Positions 18,677-27,195 of a stretch of 64,000 bases of DNA are shown piece after piece. A model generated the notes under the pieces. It saw nothing but the letters and a program-made list of their open reading frames with translations. It was not told the origin of the DNA and searched no databases. The DNA comes from Marinobacterium jannaschii DSM 6295 (GTDB lineage: Bacteria > Pseudomonadota > Gammaproteobacteria > Pseudomonadales > Balneatricaceae). The stretch's first letter is position 1. Every line of letters starts with the position of its first letter. The DNA is taken from the NCBI RefSeq assembly GCF_000620085.1, contig NZ_KK211069.1, positions 79,745-143,744 of the forward strand, written 5' to 3'. Both the position numbers and the translations under genes were made by a program.

Positions 18677-19261
18677 GTGTGTGGACGTTTAAACGTATCA
18701 GACGCGCCACTGAGTGAGTGGGTCAGTGAGCTACTGGGTATCAGGTTTCAGGCCCACAGCAACAGTGACCTGCGTCCGACTGACAATGTGGCTGCGGTTG
18801 TTTCACTGCAACAGCCTACGCAGCTTGATTTGCAATGGGGCATCAAGCCGGCCTGGGCAAAACGGCTTCTGATTAACGCTAAAGCGGAAACAGTCGCGGA
18901 GAAAATTACCTTCAAAGCTGCATTTGCCGCTACTCGCTGCCTGATACCCTGTTCCGGCTGGTATGAATGGCGCATAGAAGGCGAGGGGCATAAACAGAAA
19001 TACCTGTTCACTGAGCCTTCGGGTTTACCTCTGCTGATGGCTGCGGTCTGGTATCCCGCGCGTGGCTGTCCTGATAAAGAGGGCGGTCAGTTTGTCTCCC
19101 TTACCCGACCTGCCAATCCCGCTTGCCTGCCTTACCATCACCGTATGCCGCTGTTTATCAGGCCTGATTGTGTCCGGCAATGGTTGCAGGGGGATATGGC
19201 CACTGCCGGCACGATGCTGGGCGGAGATGATGCTCAGTCTTTCCTGATCTGCGCCGCTTAA
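18677..19261 (+). CDS. SRAP (YedK/HMCES) abasic-site shield protein
   Basis: SRAP proteins form a stable thiazolidine crosslink with abasic sites in single-stranded DNA. The catalytic Cys2 follows the initiator (MCGRL), and the other active-site residues are present: Asn67 in INAKAET, Glu97 in SGWYEWR and His154 in HHRMP. At 194 residues it is shorter than the roughly 220 of YedK, the C-terminal tail being trimmed. Translation starts at GTG 18677, which is forced by the need for Cys at position 2. The VOC gene follows 27 bp later. Confidence 0.93.
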   Translation: MCGRLNVSDAPLSEWVSELLGIRFQAHSNSDLRPTDNVAAVVSLQQPTQLDLQWGIKPAWAKRLLINAKAETVAEKITFKAAFAATRCLIPCSGWYEWRIEGEGHKQKYLFTEPSGLPLLMAAVWYPARGCPDKEGGQFVSLTRPANPACLPYHHRMPLFIRPDCVRQWLQGDMATAGTMLGGDDAQSFLICAA

Positions 19262-19288
19262 AGCGTCGCCTGAGCTAAGGAGTTTTCT

Positions 19289-19675
19289 ATGCAACTTTCT
19301 ATGCAACTTGGCACCTTTTCTATCAGCCTGACTGTCCGGGACCTGCAAGCTTCCCGTTCCTTTTATGAGAAGCTTGGTTTCAGCGCGAGCTGCGGTGATG
19401 AGGCTGAAAACTGGTTGATTATGCAGAACGGCGACCAGTTGATTGGCCTGTTTCAGGGCATGTTCGAACGCAATATGCTCACTTTTAATCCCGGCTGGGA
19501 TCAGCAGGGCAATCAGCTGGAGACGTTTACCGATATTCGGGAGTTGCATCAGCGACTGAGCGCGTCAGATATCCCTATCGAGCAGGATGAAAGCTGCGCA
19601 AGTGAGGCGGGGCCCGCCAGCTTTATCGTCACCGATCCCGATGGCAATCCGATACTGATCGATCAGCACCGCTGA
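19289..19675 (+). CDS. VOC-fold (glyoxalase/bleomycin-resistance family) protein
   Basis: A 128-residue vicinal-oxygen-chelate protein with both halves of the fold: ISLTVRDLQASRSFYEKLGF near residue 12 and a closing FIVTDPDGNPILIDQ. Substrate and metal use are unknown. A clear ribosome site (AAGGAG) precedes ATG 19289; a second in-frame ATG 12 bp later repeats the same MQL start. Probably co-transcribed with the SRAP gene. Confidence 0.88.
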   Translation: MQLSMQLGTFSISLTVRDLQASRSFYEKLGFSASCGDEAENWLIMQNGDQLIGLFQGMFERNMLTFNPGWDQQGNQLETFTDIRELHQRLSASDIPIEQDESCASEAGPASFIVTDPDGNPILIDQHR

Positions 19676-19720
19676 TCTCATCTGCTGTCTCTGTCGCTGC
19701 TGTCGTATCGTCAAAAAAAA

Positions 19721-19742
19721 GCCCCATCGGTAAGGATGGGGC
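19721..19742. terminator. Bidirectional terminator after the VOC gene
   Basis: GCCCCATC (19721-19728) and GATGGGGC (19735-19742) form a perfect 8-bp stem with a 6-nt loop. An A-run (19713-19720) precedes it, giving a T-run on the minus strand. Confidence 0.75.
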
Positions 19743-19837
19743 TTCAAAGCCAACTTTGATATACAGAGTAACCCCGGTTCTGAAGTGCAATCGCTCACCT
19801 TCAGGGGGCCCTTAGAGCACCTTCATTACAGCAAAAC

Positions 19838-19876
19838 CTGACTTTTGGGTCAATTGGAAATTGACTTAAAAGTCAG
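19838..19876. repeat. Large inverted repeat containing the gcl-region 16-mer
   Basis: CTGACTTTTGGGTCAATT (19838-19855) faces AATTGACTTAAAAGTCAG (19859-19876), 16 of 18 positions complementary, 3-bp spacer. The first 16 bases are identical to 1225-1240. It resembles a tandem operator more than a terminator. Confidence 0.6.
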
Positions 19877-20216
19877 AAAATATCGGGATTTATATATACC
19901 GTTATCTTGCGTGTTCCTATTGCAGGTTTTCTTATCGGCCTTGGTGCTGACGTTTCCGTGAAACTGACCGGTTAATCAGGGCTGGGAGCCATGCCGGCTG
20001 CAGGTGCCTGTGGCCTCAGGCGGGGCGCTCAGGCCTGGCCTGGATGTGATCCCGATGGCTCTTACAGCGCCGATCGTGGAGATGTGAGTATGGAGGTATG
20101 AGTATGGGGATATGAGTGTTACAGCGTATACAGGTCGCGGATGGTGTAGGTTGCCGGTTCTTGCTGCGCGGGAGTAGGGTGCCCAGGTGTCGGTTAAGGT
20201 AGGAGATCTGCGTAGT

Positions 20217-20246
20217 TATCGGCTGGCAAAGCTTTGCCAGCCGATA
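20217..20246. repeat. Perfect 30-bp palindrome
   Basis: The sequence from TATCGGCTGGCAAAG (20217-20231) is followed directly by its exact reverse complement, centred at AGCT. It could be a cruciform or a transcript hairpin downstream of the RutR-like gene. Confidence 0.7.
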
Positions 20247-20382
20247 GCTGAGAGATTCACTGCGCTTTGTATTGCCATTTGCGGGCCGGTTGAATGCCGT
20301 CACGTAAGTGTGAGTGCTGAAGAGATGAGCCCTGCTTGCAGGAATCCCGGGGTTCCGCTTTGAGGCTCCGCGCCATGGGGTG

Positions 20383-20988
20383 CTAGCCAGGCAGTGTCCC
20401 GGCCAGTACCAGGCGGGTAATCAGTTCGGCGGCGGTGTCGTAATCTTCCTGGTCCAGCTTCTCTTTTCCGGTGACTGCGGTGATCTGCCAGTCAAAGTCG
20501 GCGTAGGTCTGGGTGGATGCCCAGATGGTGAAAAGCAGATGCTTCGGGTCGACCGCCTGCATCTGCCCGTCGGCGATCCACTGTTCAATGCGGGCGACAC
20601 TGGCGCGGGTCTGCTCCATCAGGCGCTCGGTAATATCCTCGGGCAGGTGAGGTGCGCCATGCATGATCTCGCTGGCAAATACCTTGGAAGCACTGGGGTA
20701 GTTCTGGGAGATGGTAATCTTGGCTTTAATATATTCCCGTAACGCCGTTTCCGGATCCTGATAGATTTCGAAGGGTTCAGATGAGGCCAGCAGGGGTTCT
20801 ACTACCGATTCCAGTACCGAACGGTAGAGGATCTCTTTGCTTTTAAAGTAGTAGTAGACATTGGGCTTGGGTAAGCCGGCTTTGTTGGCGATATCGATTA
20901 TCTTGGTGGCAGCAAAGCCTTTGTCGGCAAAGACTTCACTGGCTACGGTAAGGATGGTTGCTCTGTTGCGTTCGCGGATGCTGGCCAA
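20383..20988 (-). CDS. TetR-family regulator, RutR-like
   Basis: A 201-residue DNA-binding repressor. The N-terminal helix-turn-helix reads FAATKIIDIANKAGLPKPNVYYYFKSKE, typical of TetR proteins. The C-terminal domain matches the RutR group: EYIKAKITISQNYPSASKVFASEI and the block HLLFTIWASTQTYADF, which is almost the same as in E. coli RutR. RutR senses uracil and controls pyrimidine and purine genes, so a nucleobase ligand is a reasonable inference. Neighbours are a Tsx-like channel and purine genes on the same strand, separated by a terminator at 21151-21179. Its own targets are not identified. Confidence 0.9.
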   Translation of the reverse strand: MASIRERNRATILTVASEVFADKGFAATKIIDIANKAGLPKPNVYYYFKSKEILYRSVLESVVEPLLASSEPFEIYQDPETALREYIKAKITISQNYPSASKVFASEIMHGAPHLPEDITERLMEQTRASVARIEQWIADGQMQAVDPKHLLFTIWASTQTYADFDWQITAVTGKEKLDQEDYDTAAELITRLVLAGTLPG

Positions 20989-21150
20989 GGTTTCCTGACT
21001 CCCAAGGGCGGTGACTGCTGGGCAGGCGCCTGTTCCAAGATAAAGTAAGGGGCGAATACTATCACCGGGGTCAGGATTTTCTCAAGCGCTGATCCCTGAG
21101 TGGGCCCGCAGGGTCGGGGGCATTGGTGTGTTATTTGGCTTGCGGCCAGA

Positions 21151-21179
21151 TATAAAAAAGCCAGCAAACGGCTGGCTTT
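21151..21179 (-). terminator. Terminator after the Tsx-like gene
   Basis: AAAGCCAGC (21157-21165) pairs with GCTGGCTTT (21171-21179). On the minus strand the stem is followed by a T-run, as needed for the outer-membrane gene ending at 21215. Confidence 0.8.
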
Positions 21180-21214
21180 CAGGATGAAGGGGTCAGGCGT
21201 TCAGTTCAGCTGGC

Positions 21215-21931
21215 TCAGAAGTGCCATTTTACCAGCAGTGACGGGTTGCGCTCGTCAATATCGGTTATACCGAACTTATTGTTCCAGTATGCGTACTCCA
21301 GCCCTACGTAAAAGCGTGCATCATGGCCCAGCGCCTTAGCGACGTTCCATTTCAGCTGGGAGGTAAAGTTCATCTCGGAACTACCACCGGTTTTTGCTGT
21401 GCTCCAGTCGAGGAAGCCGTCGTAAAGAAACTCGCCGCCGGCGATGTTGAAGGGCAGGCCCCAGGTCAGGGTGAGCTGCTCGTCATCTTCGCCATTTTCA
21501 TTGCTGGCGTGGTAGATGTTGGCATCCAGGTAGTTGAAGCCGGGGGCGTCAAAAGAGAAGCCAATACCGTAGAGAATGTTATCGAAGTTTTCGCCGCTCT
21601 CCCAGGTGGTCGCCAGAAAGACATCCTTAACCGGGCCAAAGGAGAGGTCGCTGCCGCTCAGGTTTCCGATGCTCAGGCGAGGGGAAAACTCGAAGTAGGT
21701 TTCAGTATCGCCATTATCAGATTTGAGTCGGTCGACAAACAGGAAGGTGTCGCCCCAGCTATGGCCACTGGCATGCTCAAAGGTGATCACCTCGCGTTCC
21801 GGGTCGCCAACTTCATAGTTGTCGCCATTCAGGTAGCTGATGCTGAAATCGTTCCAGAACATCTCTGCCTGGGCCTGCGCTGTGATTCCCAGTCCCGCCA
21901 GTACACATAAAGCTGATTTCTTCAGATGCAT
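21215..21931 (-). CDS. Tsx-like nucleoside-specific outer-membrane channel
   Basis: A 238-residue outer-membrane beta-barrel. A signal peptide (MHLKKSALCVLAGLGITAQAQA) ends in an AQA-type cleavage site. Alternating beta-strand sequence, many Trp/Phe/Tyr residues, and a C-terminal aromatic (KWHF) mark the barrel. The opening FWNDFSISYLNG and the strand motif GDTFLFVDRL are typical of the Tsx/OmpK family, which passes nucleosides. Placement beside the xanthine/urate permease and a deaminase supports purine uptake. Confidence 0.85.
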   Translation of the reverse strand: MHLKKSALCVLAGLGITAQAQAEMFWNDFSISYLNGDNYEVGDPEREVITFEHASGHSWGDTFLFVDRLKSDNGDTETYFEFSPRLSIGNLSGSDLSFGPVKDVFLATTWESGENFDNILYGIGFSFDAPGFNYLDANIYHASNENGEDDEQLTLTWGLPFNIAGGEFLYDGFLDWSTAKTGGSSEMNFTSQLKWNVAKALGHDARFYVGLEYAYWNNKFGITDIDERNPSLLVKWHF

Positions 21932-22016
21932 GAAGTAGTTTTCCTAAATTGTTGTTTTTATAGATTTTAGTTTTAGGGTTGTAACCCCGCGAATGAAACA
22001 TCCTGTTCGTCGTGAT

Positions 22017-22044
22017 TCCGGCCTCCGCTACGGCAAAGGCCGGA
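22017..22044 (-). terminator. Stem-loop after the deaminase gene
   Basis: TCCGGCCT (22017-22024) pairs with AGGCCGGA (22037-22044). There is no T-run on the minus strand; it may partly end or stabilise the deaminase transcript before the Tsx-like gene. Confidence 0.4.
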
Positions 22045-22053
22045 GACGGGTCC

Positions 22054-23412
22054 TTAAACCGTTGCTGCGAGCTGAGCGGCCAGCTCGCGCTGCCTTGCCA
22101 TCAGGCGCTTGAGGTCGAGCCCGGCTACTTCGCCGTCCTTAACCCGCCATTCTCCCGCGACCATCATCCGGTCGGCTTGGTCTGCGCCGCAGAGTACCAG
22201 TGCCGCCAATGGGTCACCGGCCCCGGCAAAGCGCAGGGCGTCGAGCCTGAAGAGTGCGAAATCGGCCTGCTTTCCGGGCGCAATGGTGCCGATATCGTCA
22301 CGTCCGAGACAGGCTGCGGAACCGCGTGTTGCCCAGTCCAGTACTTTCTGGTGCGTGATTTTGGAAGCGCCATAGCGTAAGCGTTGCAATAGCAGCGCCT
22401 GACGTACTTCCTGAATCATGTTCGAGCAGTCATTGGAGGCAGAGCCGTCGACACCCAGTCCAACCGGGCTGCCCGCAGCTTCCAGATCCAGTGTCGGGCA
22501 CTGTCCCGATGCCAGCAGCATATTGGACGACGGACAGTGACAGATGCCGACACCGTTACGCCCCAGGCGCTGAATTTCCTCATCATTGAAGTGGATGCCG
22601 TGGGCCAGCCAGACCTTATTGTTCAGCCAGCCGACTTTTTCCAGGTAATCGACCGGCCTCAGGCCAAACATCTGTTGGCAGAATTCAGTCTCATCATGGG
22701 TTTCCGCCAGATGGGTATGCAGGCGTACACCATACTGTTCTGCCAACCCGGCCGAGGCTTTCATCAGGGCTTCGCTGACAGAAAACGGCGAGCAGGGGGC
22801 CAGGGCGACACGGCGCATCGCACCATCGTCACTCTGGTGGTAGCGCTTTATCAGCCGTTCGGAGTCGGCCAGGATGACCTCCTCCTCCTGTACGGTTTTC
22901 TGCGGCGGCAGGCCCCCGTCATCTTCACCGAGGCTCATGGACCCCCGGGTGAGATGGACCCGTACCCCGAGTCTTTCAGCTTGGGCCATCTGGATATCGA
23001 TCGCTTCCTCCAGCCCGCGGGGAAACAGGTAGTGATGATCGCTGGCCGTGGTGCAGCCGGAGAGTAGCAGTTCGGCCAGGGCAATCTGGGTGGATACCTC
23101 GACCATCTCCTGACTCAGTTCCGCCCAAACCGGGTAAAGGCTTTTCAGCCAGGGAAACAGTTCTTTGTTCAGCGCGGCTGGAAATGCCCGGGTCAGGGTC
23201 TGATAAAAATGATGATGGGCATTGATAAGGCCGGGTAACAGGACGTGTTCTGCGGCATCAAATACCTCGTCAACCGGGCTGGAGGGGGATGCTCCTGCCG
23301 GTATCAGTTCACTGATTGTCGAACCGGTAATAACAATTCCACCGGCATAGCTCGGCTCCAGGGTGGCCGCCGGGGCTTTAATCCATAGGCGGCGTGCGTG
23401 CTGCATGGGCAT
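22054..23412 (-). CDS. Amidohydrolase, likely 8-oxoguanine deaminase
   Basis: A 452-residue metal-dependent deaminase of the TrzN/AtzB/guanine-deaminase superfamily. The metal ligands are visible: NAHHH after the first strand, LHTHLAETHDE, WLAHGIHF and GVDGSASND (the catalytic Asp). The overall sequence resembles the Pseudomonas protein characterised as 8-oxoguanine deaminase, which converts 8-oxoguanine to urate. That product enters the route encoded upstream. Substrate assignment is by resemblance and context; guanine or another purine is possible. It follows the permease by 115 bp on the same strand. A second ATG is available 6 bp inside the start. Confidence 0.8.
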   Translation of the reverse strand: MPMQHARRLWIKAPAATLEPSYAGGIVITGSTISELIPAGASPSSPVDEVFDAAEHVLLPGLINAHHHFYQTLTRAFPAALNKELFPWLKSLYPVWAELSQEMVEVSTQIALAELLLSGCTTASDHHYLFPRGLEEAIDIQMAQAERLGVRVHLTRGSMSLGEDDGGLPPQKTVQEEEVILADSERLIKRYHQSDDGAMRRVALAPCSPFSVSEALMKASAGLAEQYGVRLHTHLAETHDETEFCQQMFGLRPVDYLEKVGWLNNKVWLAHGIHFNDEEIQRLGRNGVGICHCPSSNMLLASGQCPTLDLEAAGSPVGLGVDGSASNDCSNMIQEVRQALLLQRLRYGASKITHQKVLDWATRGSAACLGRDDIGTIAPGKQADFALFRLDALRFAGAGDPLAALVLCGADQADRMMVAGEWRVKDGEVAGLDLKRLMARQRELAAQLAATV

Positions 23413-23527
23413 ACTAAGTTCCTCAGACTTCTGTTTAATCTGCCCGGATGTAGTCAGCCGTTACAGAACAATCCGGAAAGGTTCTGTAGCGGACAGGTTG
23501 CCCGTCTGAAAGACGATGTGTCGCTGT

Positions 23528-24970
23528 TTATGCAACGGACTTTTCAGAGGGCTCGGATGATGCGCTTGCGGTATTTTCTGCTGCGGACTCTGCAGTATTG
23601 GCAATCTCATCGGAACTTGCCGGCAGAAAGAGGTTGAGGGCGATGGCCGTAAATGCACCGAGGCTGATCGGTGAGCCAAAAATGTTCTTGATGGCTGGCG
23701 GCATTGCCTGCAGCACTTCAGGTACATTGCTTACGCCCAGGCCAATGCCGATCGCTGTGGCGGCGATCAGGATATTGCGGCGGTTAAGTCCGGCTTCGGC
23801 CAGTATCTTGATACCGGCAATCGATACGGTGCCGAACATAATCAGCGTTGCACCACCCAGCACTGGCTTCGGCATCTGCTGCAACACGCCACCGATCAGC
23901 GGGAACATGCCCAGCACCACCAGGATACCGGCAATAAAGAACGCTACATGGCGGCTGGCAACACCGGTCAGTTGGATAACACCGTTGTTCTGACTGAAGG
24001 TTGTCATCGGCAGGCTGTTGAAGGTCGCGGCAATTGCCGAGTTCACGCCATCCGCCAGTACGCCGGACTTGATACGCTCGATGTATACCGGGCCGGATAC
24101 CGGCTGCTTGGAGACCATGCTATTGGCCGTCAGGTCGCCGGTGGTTTCCAGCGGGGTGATCAGGAAGATCACTGCGATGGGTATAAATGCTGCGATATCA
24201 AAGCTGAAGCCATACTTAAACGGCTCTGGAATGGCGATCAGGGCAACTTCATTCAGGCCGCTGAAGTCCACCTTACCCATCGACCAGGCTACCGCGAAAC
24301 CTACGGTCAGGCCGGCAATTACCGCACTCAGACGCAAAATCTGAAACTGGAAACGGTTAAAAACCACAATGGTCATTAACACCAGCGCTGCCAGTCCGAG
24401 GTTGTCCGGATGGCCCAGGTCCGATGCGCCGTAGCCTCCGGCGATATCGGTCATCGCCACTTTAATCAGCGACAGGCCGATCAGGGTGATGATGGTGCCG
24501 GTCACAATCGGCGTGACGATCTTACGCAGTTTATGGATAACGCGACTGAGGAATATCTCAACAAAGGCGGCGACAAAGCAGACGCCGAATATTGTTGCGA
24601 GTATCTCATCGGGGCCGCCACCGTTGTTTTTCACGATAAAGCCCGCAGCCAGAATGGAACTCAGGAAGGCGAAACTGGTGCCCTGAACACAGAGCAGGCC
24701 AGAGCCGACAGGACCAAAGCGTCTTGCCTGGATAAAGGTGCCGACGCCTGAGACGATCAGCGCCATGCTCACCAGGTAGGGCACTTCCGCGCCCAGACCC
24801 AGTACACCACCAACAATCAGCGTTGGTGTAATTATGCCTATAAAACTCGCCAGTACGTGCTGTAGTGCCGCAAACATCGACACCGACGGGGAGGGTTTGT
24901 CATCAAGACCAAACACCAGATCCGATTGGGCGCTTTTCTGACGGTAGTTGTGATTTCGACTGGTCGCCAT
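23528..24970 (-). CDS. NCS2 (NAT family) xanthine/uric acid permease
   Basis: A 480-residue proton-symport nucleobase transporter with about 14 membrane segments. The NAT signature QNNGVIQLTG, with TTFSQNN before it, matches XanQ/UacT-type xanthine and urate permeases. Other marks are GLLCVQGTSFAF and ITPLETTGDLTA. Substrate fits the neighbours: puuD (urate hydroxylase) upstream and the 8-oxoguanine deaminase-like gene downstream. Two candidate GntR sites lie upstream (25124-25133, 25321-25330). Confidence 0.92.
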   Translation of the reverse strand: MATSRNHNYRQKSAQSDLVFGLDDKPSPSVSMFAALQHVLASFIGIITPTLIVGGVLGLGAEVPYLVSMALIVSGVGTFIQARRFGPVGSGLLCVQGTSFAFLSSILAAGFIVKNNGGGPDEILATIFGVCFVAAFVEIFLSRVIHKLRKIVTPIVTGTIITLIGLSLIKVAMTDIAGGYGASDLGHPDNLGLAALVLMTIVVFNRFQFQILRLSAVIAGLTVGFAVAWSMGKVDFSGLNEVALIAIPEPFKYGFSFDIAAFIPIAVIFLITPLETTGDLTANSMVSKQPVSGPVYIERIKSGVLADGVNSAIAATFNSLPMTTFSQNNGVIQLTGVASRHVAFFIAGILVVLGMFPLIGGVLQQMPKPVLGGATLIMFGTVSIAGIKILAEAGLNRRNILIAATAIGIGLGVSNVPEVLQAMPPAIKNIFGSPISLGAFTAIALNLFLPASSDEIANTAESAAENTASASSEPSEKSVA

Positions 24971-25123
24971 TGTGGAGATTACCTTTGCTTATTTTTATGA
25001 GGTCACCAGCCCGCTCATCTGACCGGGCTGCCACTAAGAACACCATCTACTCACTGACCCGGAGGTCAGCTTGTTAAAAACTATATGCATCACATTGTCT
25101 TGTGTCCACATAAATGTATCAAA

Positions 25124-25133
25124 ATGTGTACAA
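25124..25133. promoter_or_regulatory. Candidate purine-regulon operator (ATGTGTACAA)
   Basis: A 10-bp near-palindrome 154 bp upstream of the permease start, in the same class as the sites at gcl, puuE/uraH and the GntR gene. The position is compatible with repression of the permease promoter. Confidence 0.5.
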
Positions 25134-25320
25134 CAATTTTCAGGCTAAATATTGGTGCTTTTTAAATAAGAAGTTATGAATAAGGCGGTAAATCGTATAA
25201 AAGTCCGAATATATCGTGCTTTTTGGCGATCTTTTAACGGGAAGGGGGATGAATAGCTGTAGTCGATTCAGCTATGGCCGGGCATTGGTTACTATGAATA
25301 TGTCAGATGAAATTGAATTT

Positions 25321-25330
25321 ATGTATACAA
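25321..25330. promoter_or_regulatory. Candidate purine-regulon operator (ATGTATACAA)
   Basis: A second site upstream of the permease, about 350 bp from its start and about 105 bp from the end of puuD. Distance makes a direct promoter role less sure than at 25124. Confidence 0.4.
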
Positions 25331-25402
25331 AGCAAAAAGGCCGCTAGCCAGGATGGCACGCGGCAACAGCACTATCGACAACATTGCTCGGGGAGTAGCG
25401 AA

Positions 25403-25427
25403 GAGACCGGACGTTGCGCCCGGTCTC
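25403..25427 (-). terminator. Stem-loop after puuD
   Basis: GAGACCGG (25403-25410) and CCGGTCTC (25420-25427) are exact complements around a 9-nt loop. No T-run follows on the minus strand, so termination is uncertain. Confidence 0.5.
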
Positions 25428-25434
25428 CCTTGTG

Positions 25435-26631
25435 TCAGTGCAACTCAGCACCTTGCTGGATCCAGTCTCTCAGCATATTACGTTCTTCCGGAGTCATACC
25501 GGTAATATTGCCCAATGGCATGGCATTGGAGGCAACGGACTGGGCAAAGATCTGTGGTGCCAGGATTTTGATCTGCTCAGGGCTATCAAACATCACACCG
25601 CCGGGCGCCGTTTTAAACATCTCACTGCTGGGACTCTCTGAATGACAGACTGTACAGCGTTTACTGATGACGTCAGATACTTCGGCGAATACCGGTACTG
25701 CAGCTTTTCCGGCAGCAGCGCCCTGGGACACTTCTGCGCTTTTAGGTGCAGAAACAAAGGCCAGCGCAATCATGCCGACTGCGGCGGCAGGCAGCGCCCA
25801 GGCGAACTTCTGGCCGTCATGACGGGTGTTGAAGTAATGGCGCACCAGAATGCTCAGAGCTGCAATAGCGGCCAGTATCGCCCAGTTAAACTCACTGCCA
25901 TAAGTGCTCGGGAAGTGGTTGCTGATCATGATGAACAGCACCGGCAGCGTGAAATAGTTGTTGTGACGAGAGCGCAGCAAGGCTTTGGCAGGCAGGGCCG
26001 GATCAGGCTGGCGGTTCTCTTCGATTGCGCTGACCAGACCACGCTGGGCCGGCATGATGGTCCGGAATACGTTACCTACCATGATGGTACCGATCAGGGC
26101 GCCGACATGGATAAAGGCACCACGGCCACTGAAGACCAGGGTGAAGGCCCAGGCAGCAAAGATGATCAGTACGAAAAGCAAGACGCCAAGCAGCAGGGGC
26201 TTTTTACCCAGTGCAGAGTCACACAGGAAGTCATAGATAAACCAGCCTGCAATCAGTGAGCCGACGCCGATAGCGATCGCCGTAGCAGGGCTCAGGCCGC
26301 TGCCCGGGGCAATCAGGTAAAGCTCAGCGTTCAGGTAGTACACGACGGCCAGCAGTGTGACACCGCTGATCCAGGTGAAATAGGCTTCCCACTTAAACCA
26401 GTGCAGGGTTTCCGGCATCTGTGGCGGTGCCAGTTTATATTTTTCCAGATGGTAGATACCACCACCGTGAATCGCCCAGAGATCGCCGGACAATCCCTCT
26501 TTCGGGCTGCGGCGGTCAAGGTTGTTTTCCAGCCAGACGAAGTAGAAGGATGCTCCGATCCAGGCGATACCGGTAATCATATGTACCCAGCGCACCGCCA
26601 GGTTTAGCCATTCGGTAACATGAGGATCCAT
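25435..26631 (-). CDS. puuD: Urate hydroxylase, membrane-bound with cytochrome c domain
   Basis: PuuD oxidises urate to 5-hydroxyisourate and passes electrons to a respiratory chain rather than to O2. The 398-residue protein has the N-terminal PuuD membrane domain (MDPHVTEWLNLAVRWVHM, IAWIGASFYFVWLENNLD) with about eight membrane helices and a C-terminal mono-haem cytochrome c region with CTVCH. It is the last gene of the puuE-uraD-alc-allA-puuD run, 56 bp after allA. Confidence 0.95.
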   Translation of the reverse strand: MDPHVTEWLNLAVRWVHMITGIAWIGASFYFVWLENNLDRRSPKEGLSGDLWAIHGGGIYHLEKYKLAPPQMPETLHWFKWEAYFTWISGVTLLAVVYYLNAELYLIAPGSGLSPATAIAIGVGSLIAGWFIYDFLCDSALGKKPLLLGVLLFVLIIFAAWAFTLVFSGRGAFIHVGALIGTIMVGNVFRTIMPAQRGLVSAIEENRQPDPALPAKALLRSRHNNYFTLPVLFIMISNHFPSTYGSEFNWAILAAIAALSILVRHYFNTRHDGQKFAWALPAAAVGMIALAFVSAPKSAEVSQGAAAGKAAVPVFAEVSDVISKRCTVCHSESPSSEMFKTAPGGVMFDSPEQIKILAPQIFAQSVASNAMPLGNITGMTPEERNMLRDWIQQGAELH

Positions 26632-26687
26632 AACGTACTCCTTGATATAGTCGCCGGCATGTTTCGGGCCATGCCGGTCAGTTTTTA

Positions 26688-27185
26688 TTATTGGGCTAGC
26701 ACAGCTTGCTGCGCAGCTTCGAAGTGAATCTCTTCACAGTTGTTGCCTGACCCGGCCCGGTCGACAACCAGAAAGTCATCTTCCGGGGCGATGGTCAGAA
26801 TCGGGTGGTGCCAGACACCACGACCGTAGCTGATACCCTGAGTACCGTCGGTAATAAAGGCCCGCAGGTCTTCAGGCTGAGGTTTGTCACCTTTCGGAGC
26901 GACAACAATCAGAAACGGGTTGCCCCTGAGGGGAATAAACGCCTGACTGCCAAGGGGATGGCGTTCCACCATGCTGATCGCCAGTGGATACTGCAGTTTC
27001 TTTGCTCTGAAGATGCTGATAATCGCGCGGGCATCTTCGCCGGCCAGATCCACGGTCGAAAGGGCGTGAAAACGCTTGGTCGATCCGTTGTTGATCATGA
27101 AGTGATCGCGGTCGCGTGTTTCGATCACGTCACCGAATTCAGCAAAGGCTTCGGCGGTTAATGGCTCGATCGTCAGTTCGTTCAT
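26688..27185 (-). CDS. allA: Ureidoglycolate lyase
   Basis: AllA splits ureidoglycolate into glyoxylate and urea. The 165 residues show the cupin-type family sequence: FGDVIETRD near the start, VERHPLGSQAFIPL, and GVWHHPILTI with the paired histidines. Length is normal. It lies 10 bp after alc, so the two steps are co-expressed. The product glyoxylate is the substrate of Gcl at 1-1160. Confidence 0.96.
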   Translation of the reverse strand: MNELTIEPLTAEAFAEFGDVIETRDRDHFMINNGSTKRFHALSTVDLAGEDARAIISIFRAKKLQYPLAISMVERHPLGSQAFIPLRGNPFLIVVAPKGDKPQPEDLRAFITDGTQGISYGRGVWHHPILTIAPEDDFLVVDRAGSGNNCEEIHFEAAQQAVLAQ

Positions 27186-27195
27186 GATTAGCTGC

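Larger units (their letters stand above)
19676..20382. other. Gene-free stretch with terminator, inverted repeat and 30-bp palindrome
   Basis: Lies between convergent genes. It holds the terminator 19721-19742, the inverted repeat 19838-19876, short imperfect repeats of GGTATGAGTATGG around 20085-20120, and the perfect palindrome 20217-20246. The open frames here have no coding look. Confidence 0.55.
24971..25434. other. Regulatory gap between the permease and puuD
   Basis: Contains the promoter region of the permease with ATGTGTACAA at 25124-25133 and ATGTATACAA at 25321-25330, a further TTGTGTCCACA at 25099-25109, and the puuD 3' stem-loop at 25403-25427. No gene is seen. Confidence 0.6.

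Noticed and set aside
21323..21910. A 195-residue frame antisense to the Tsx-like gene
   Set aside because: The minus-strand signal peptide, barrel and terminator explain the region.
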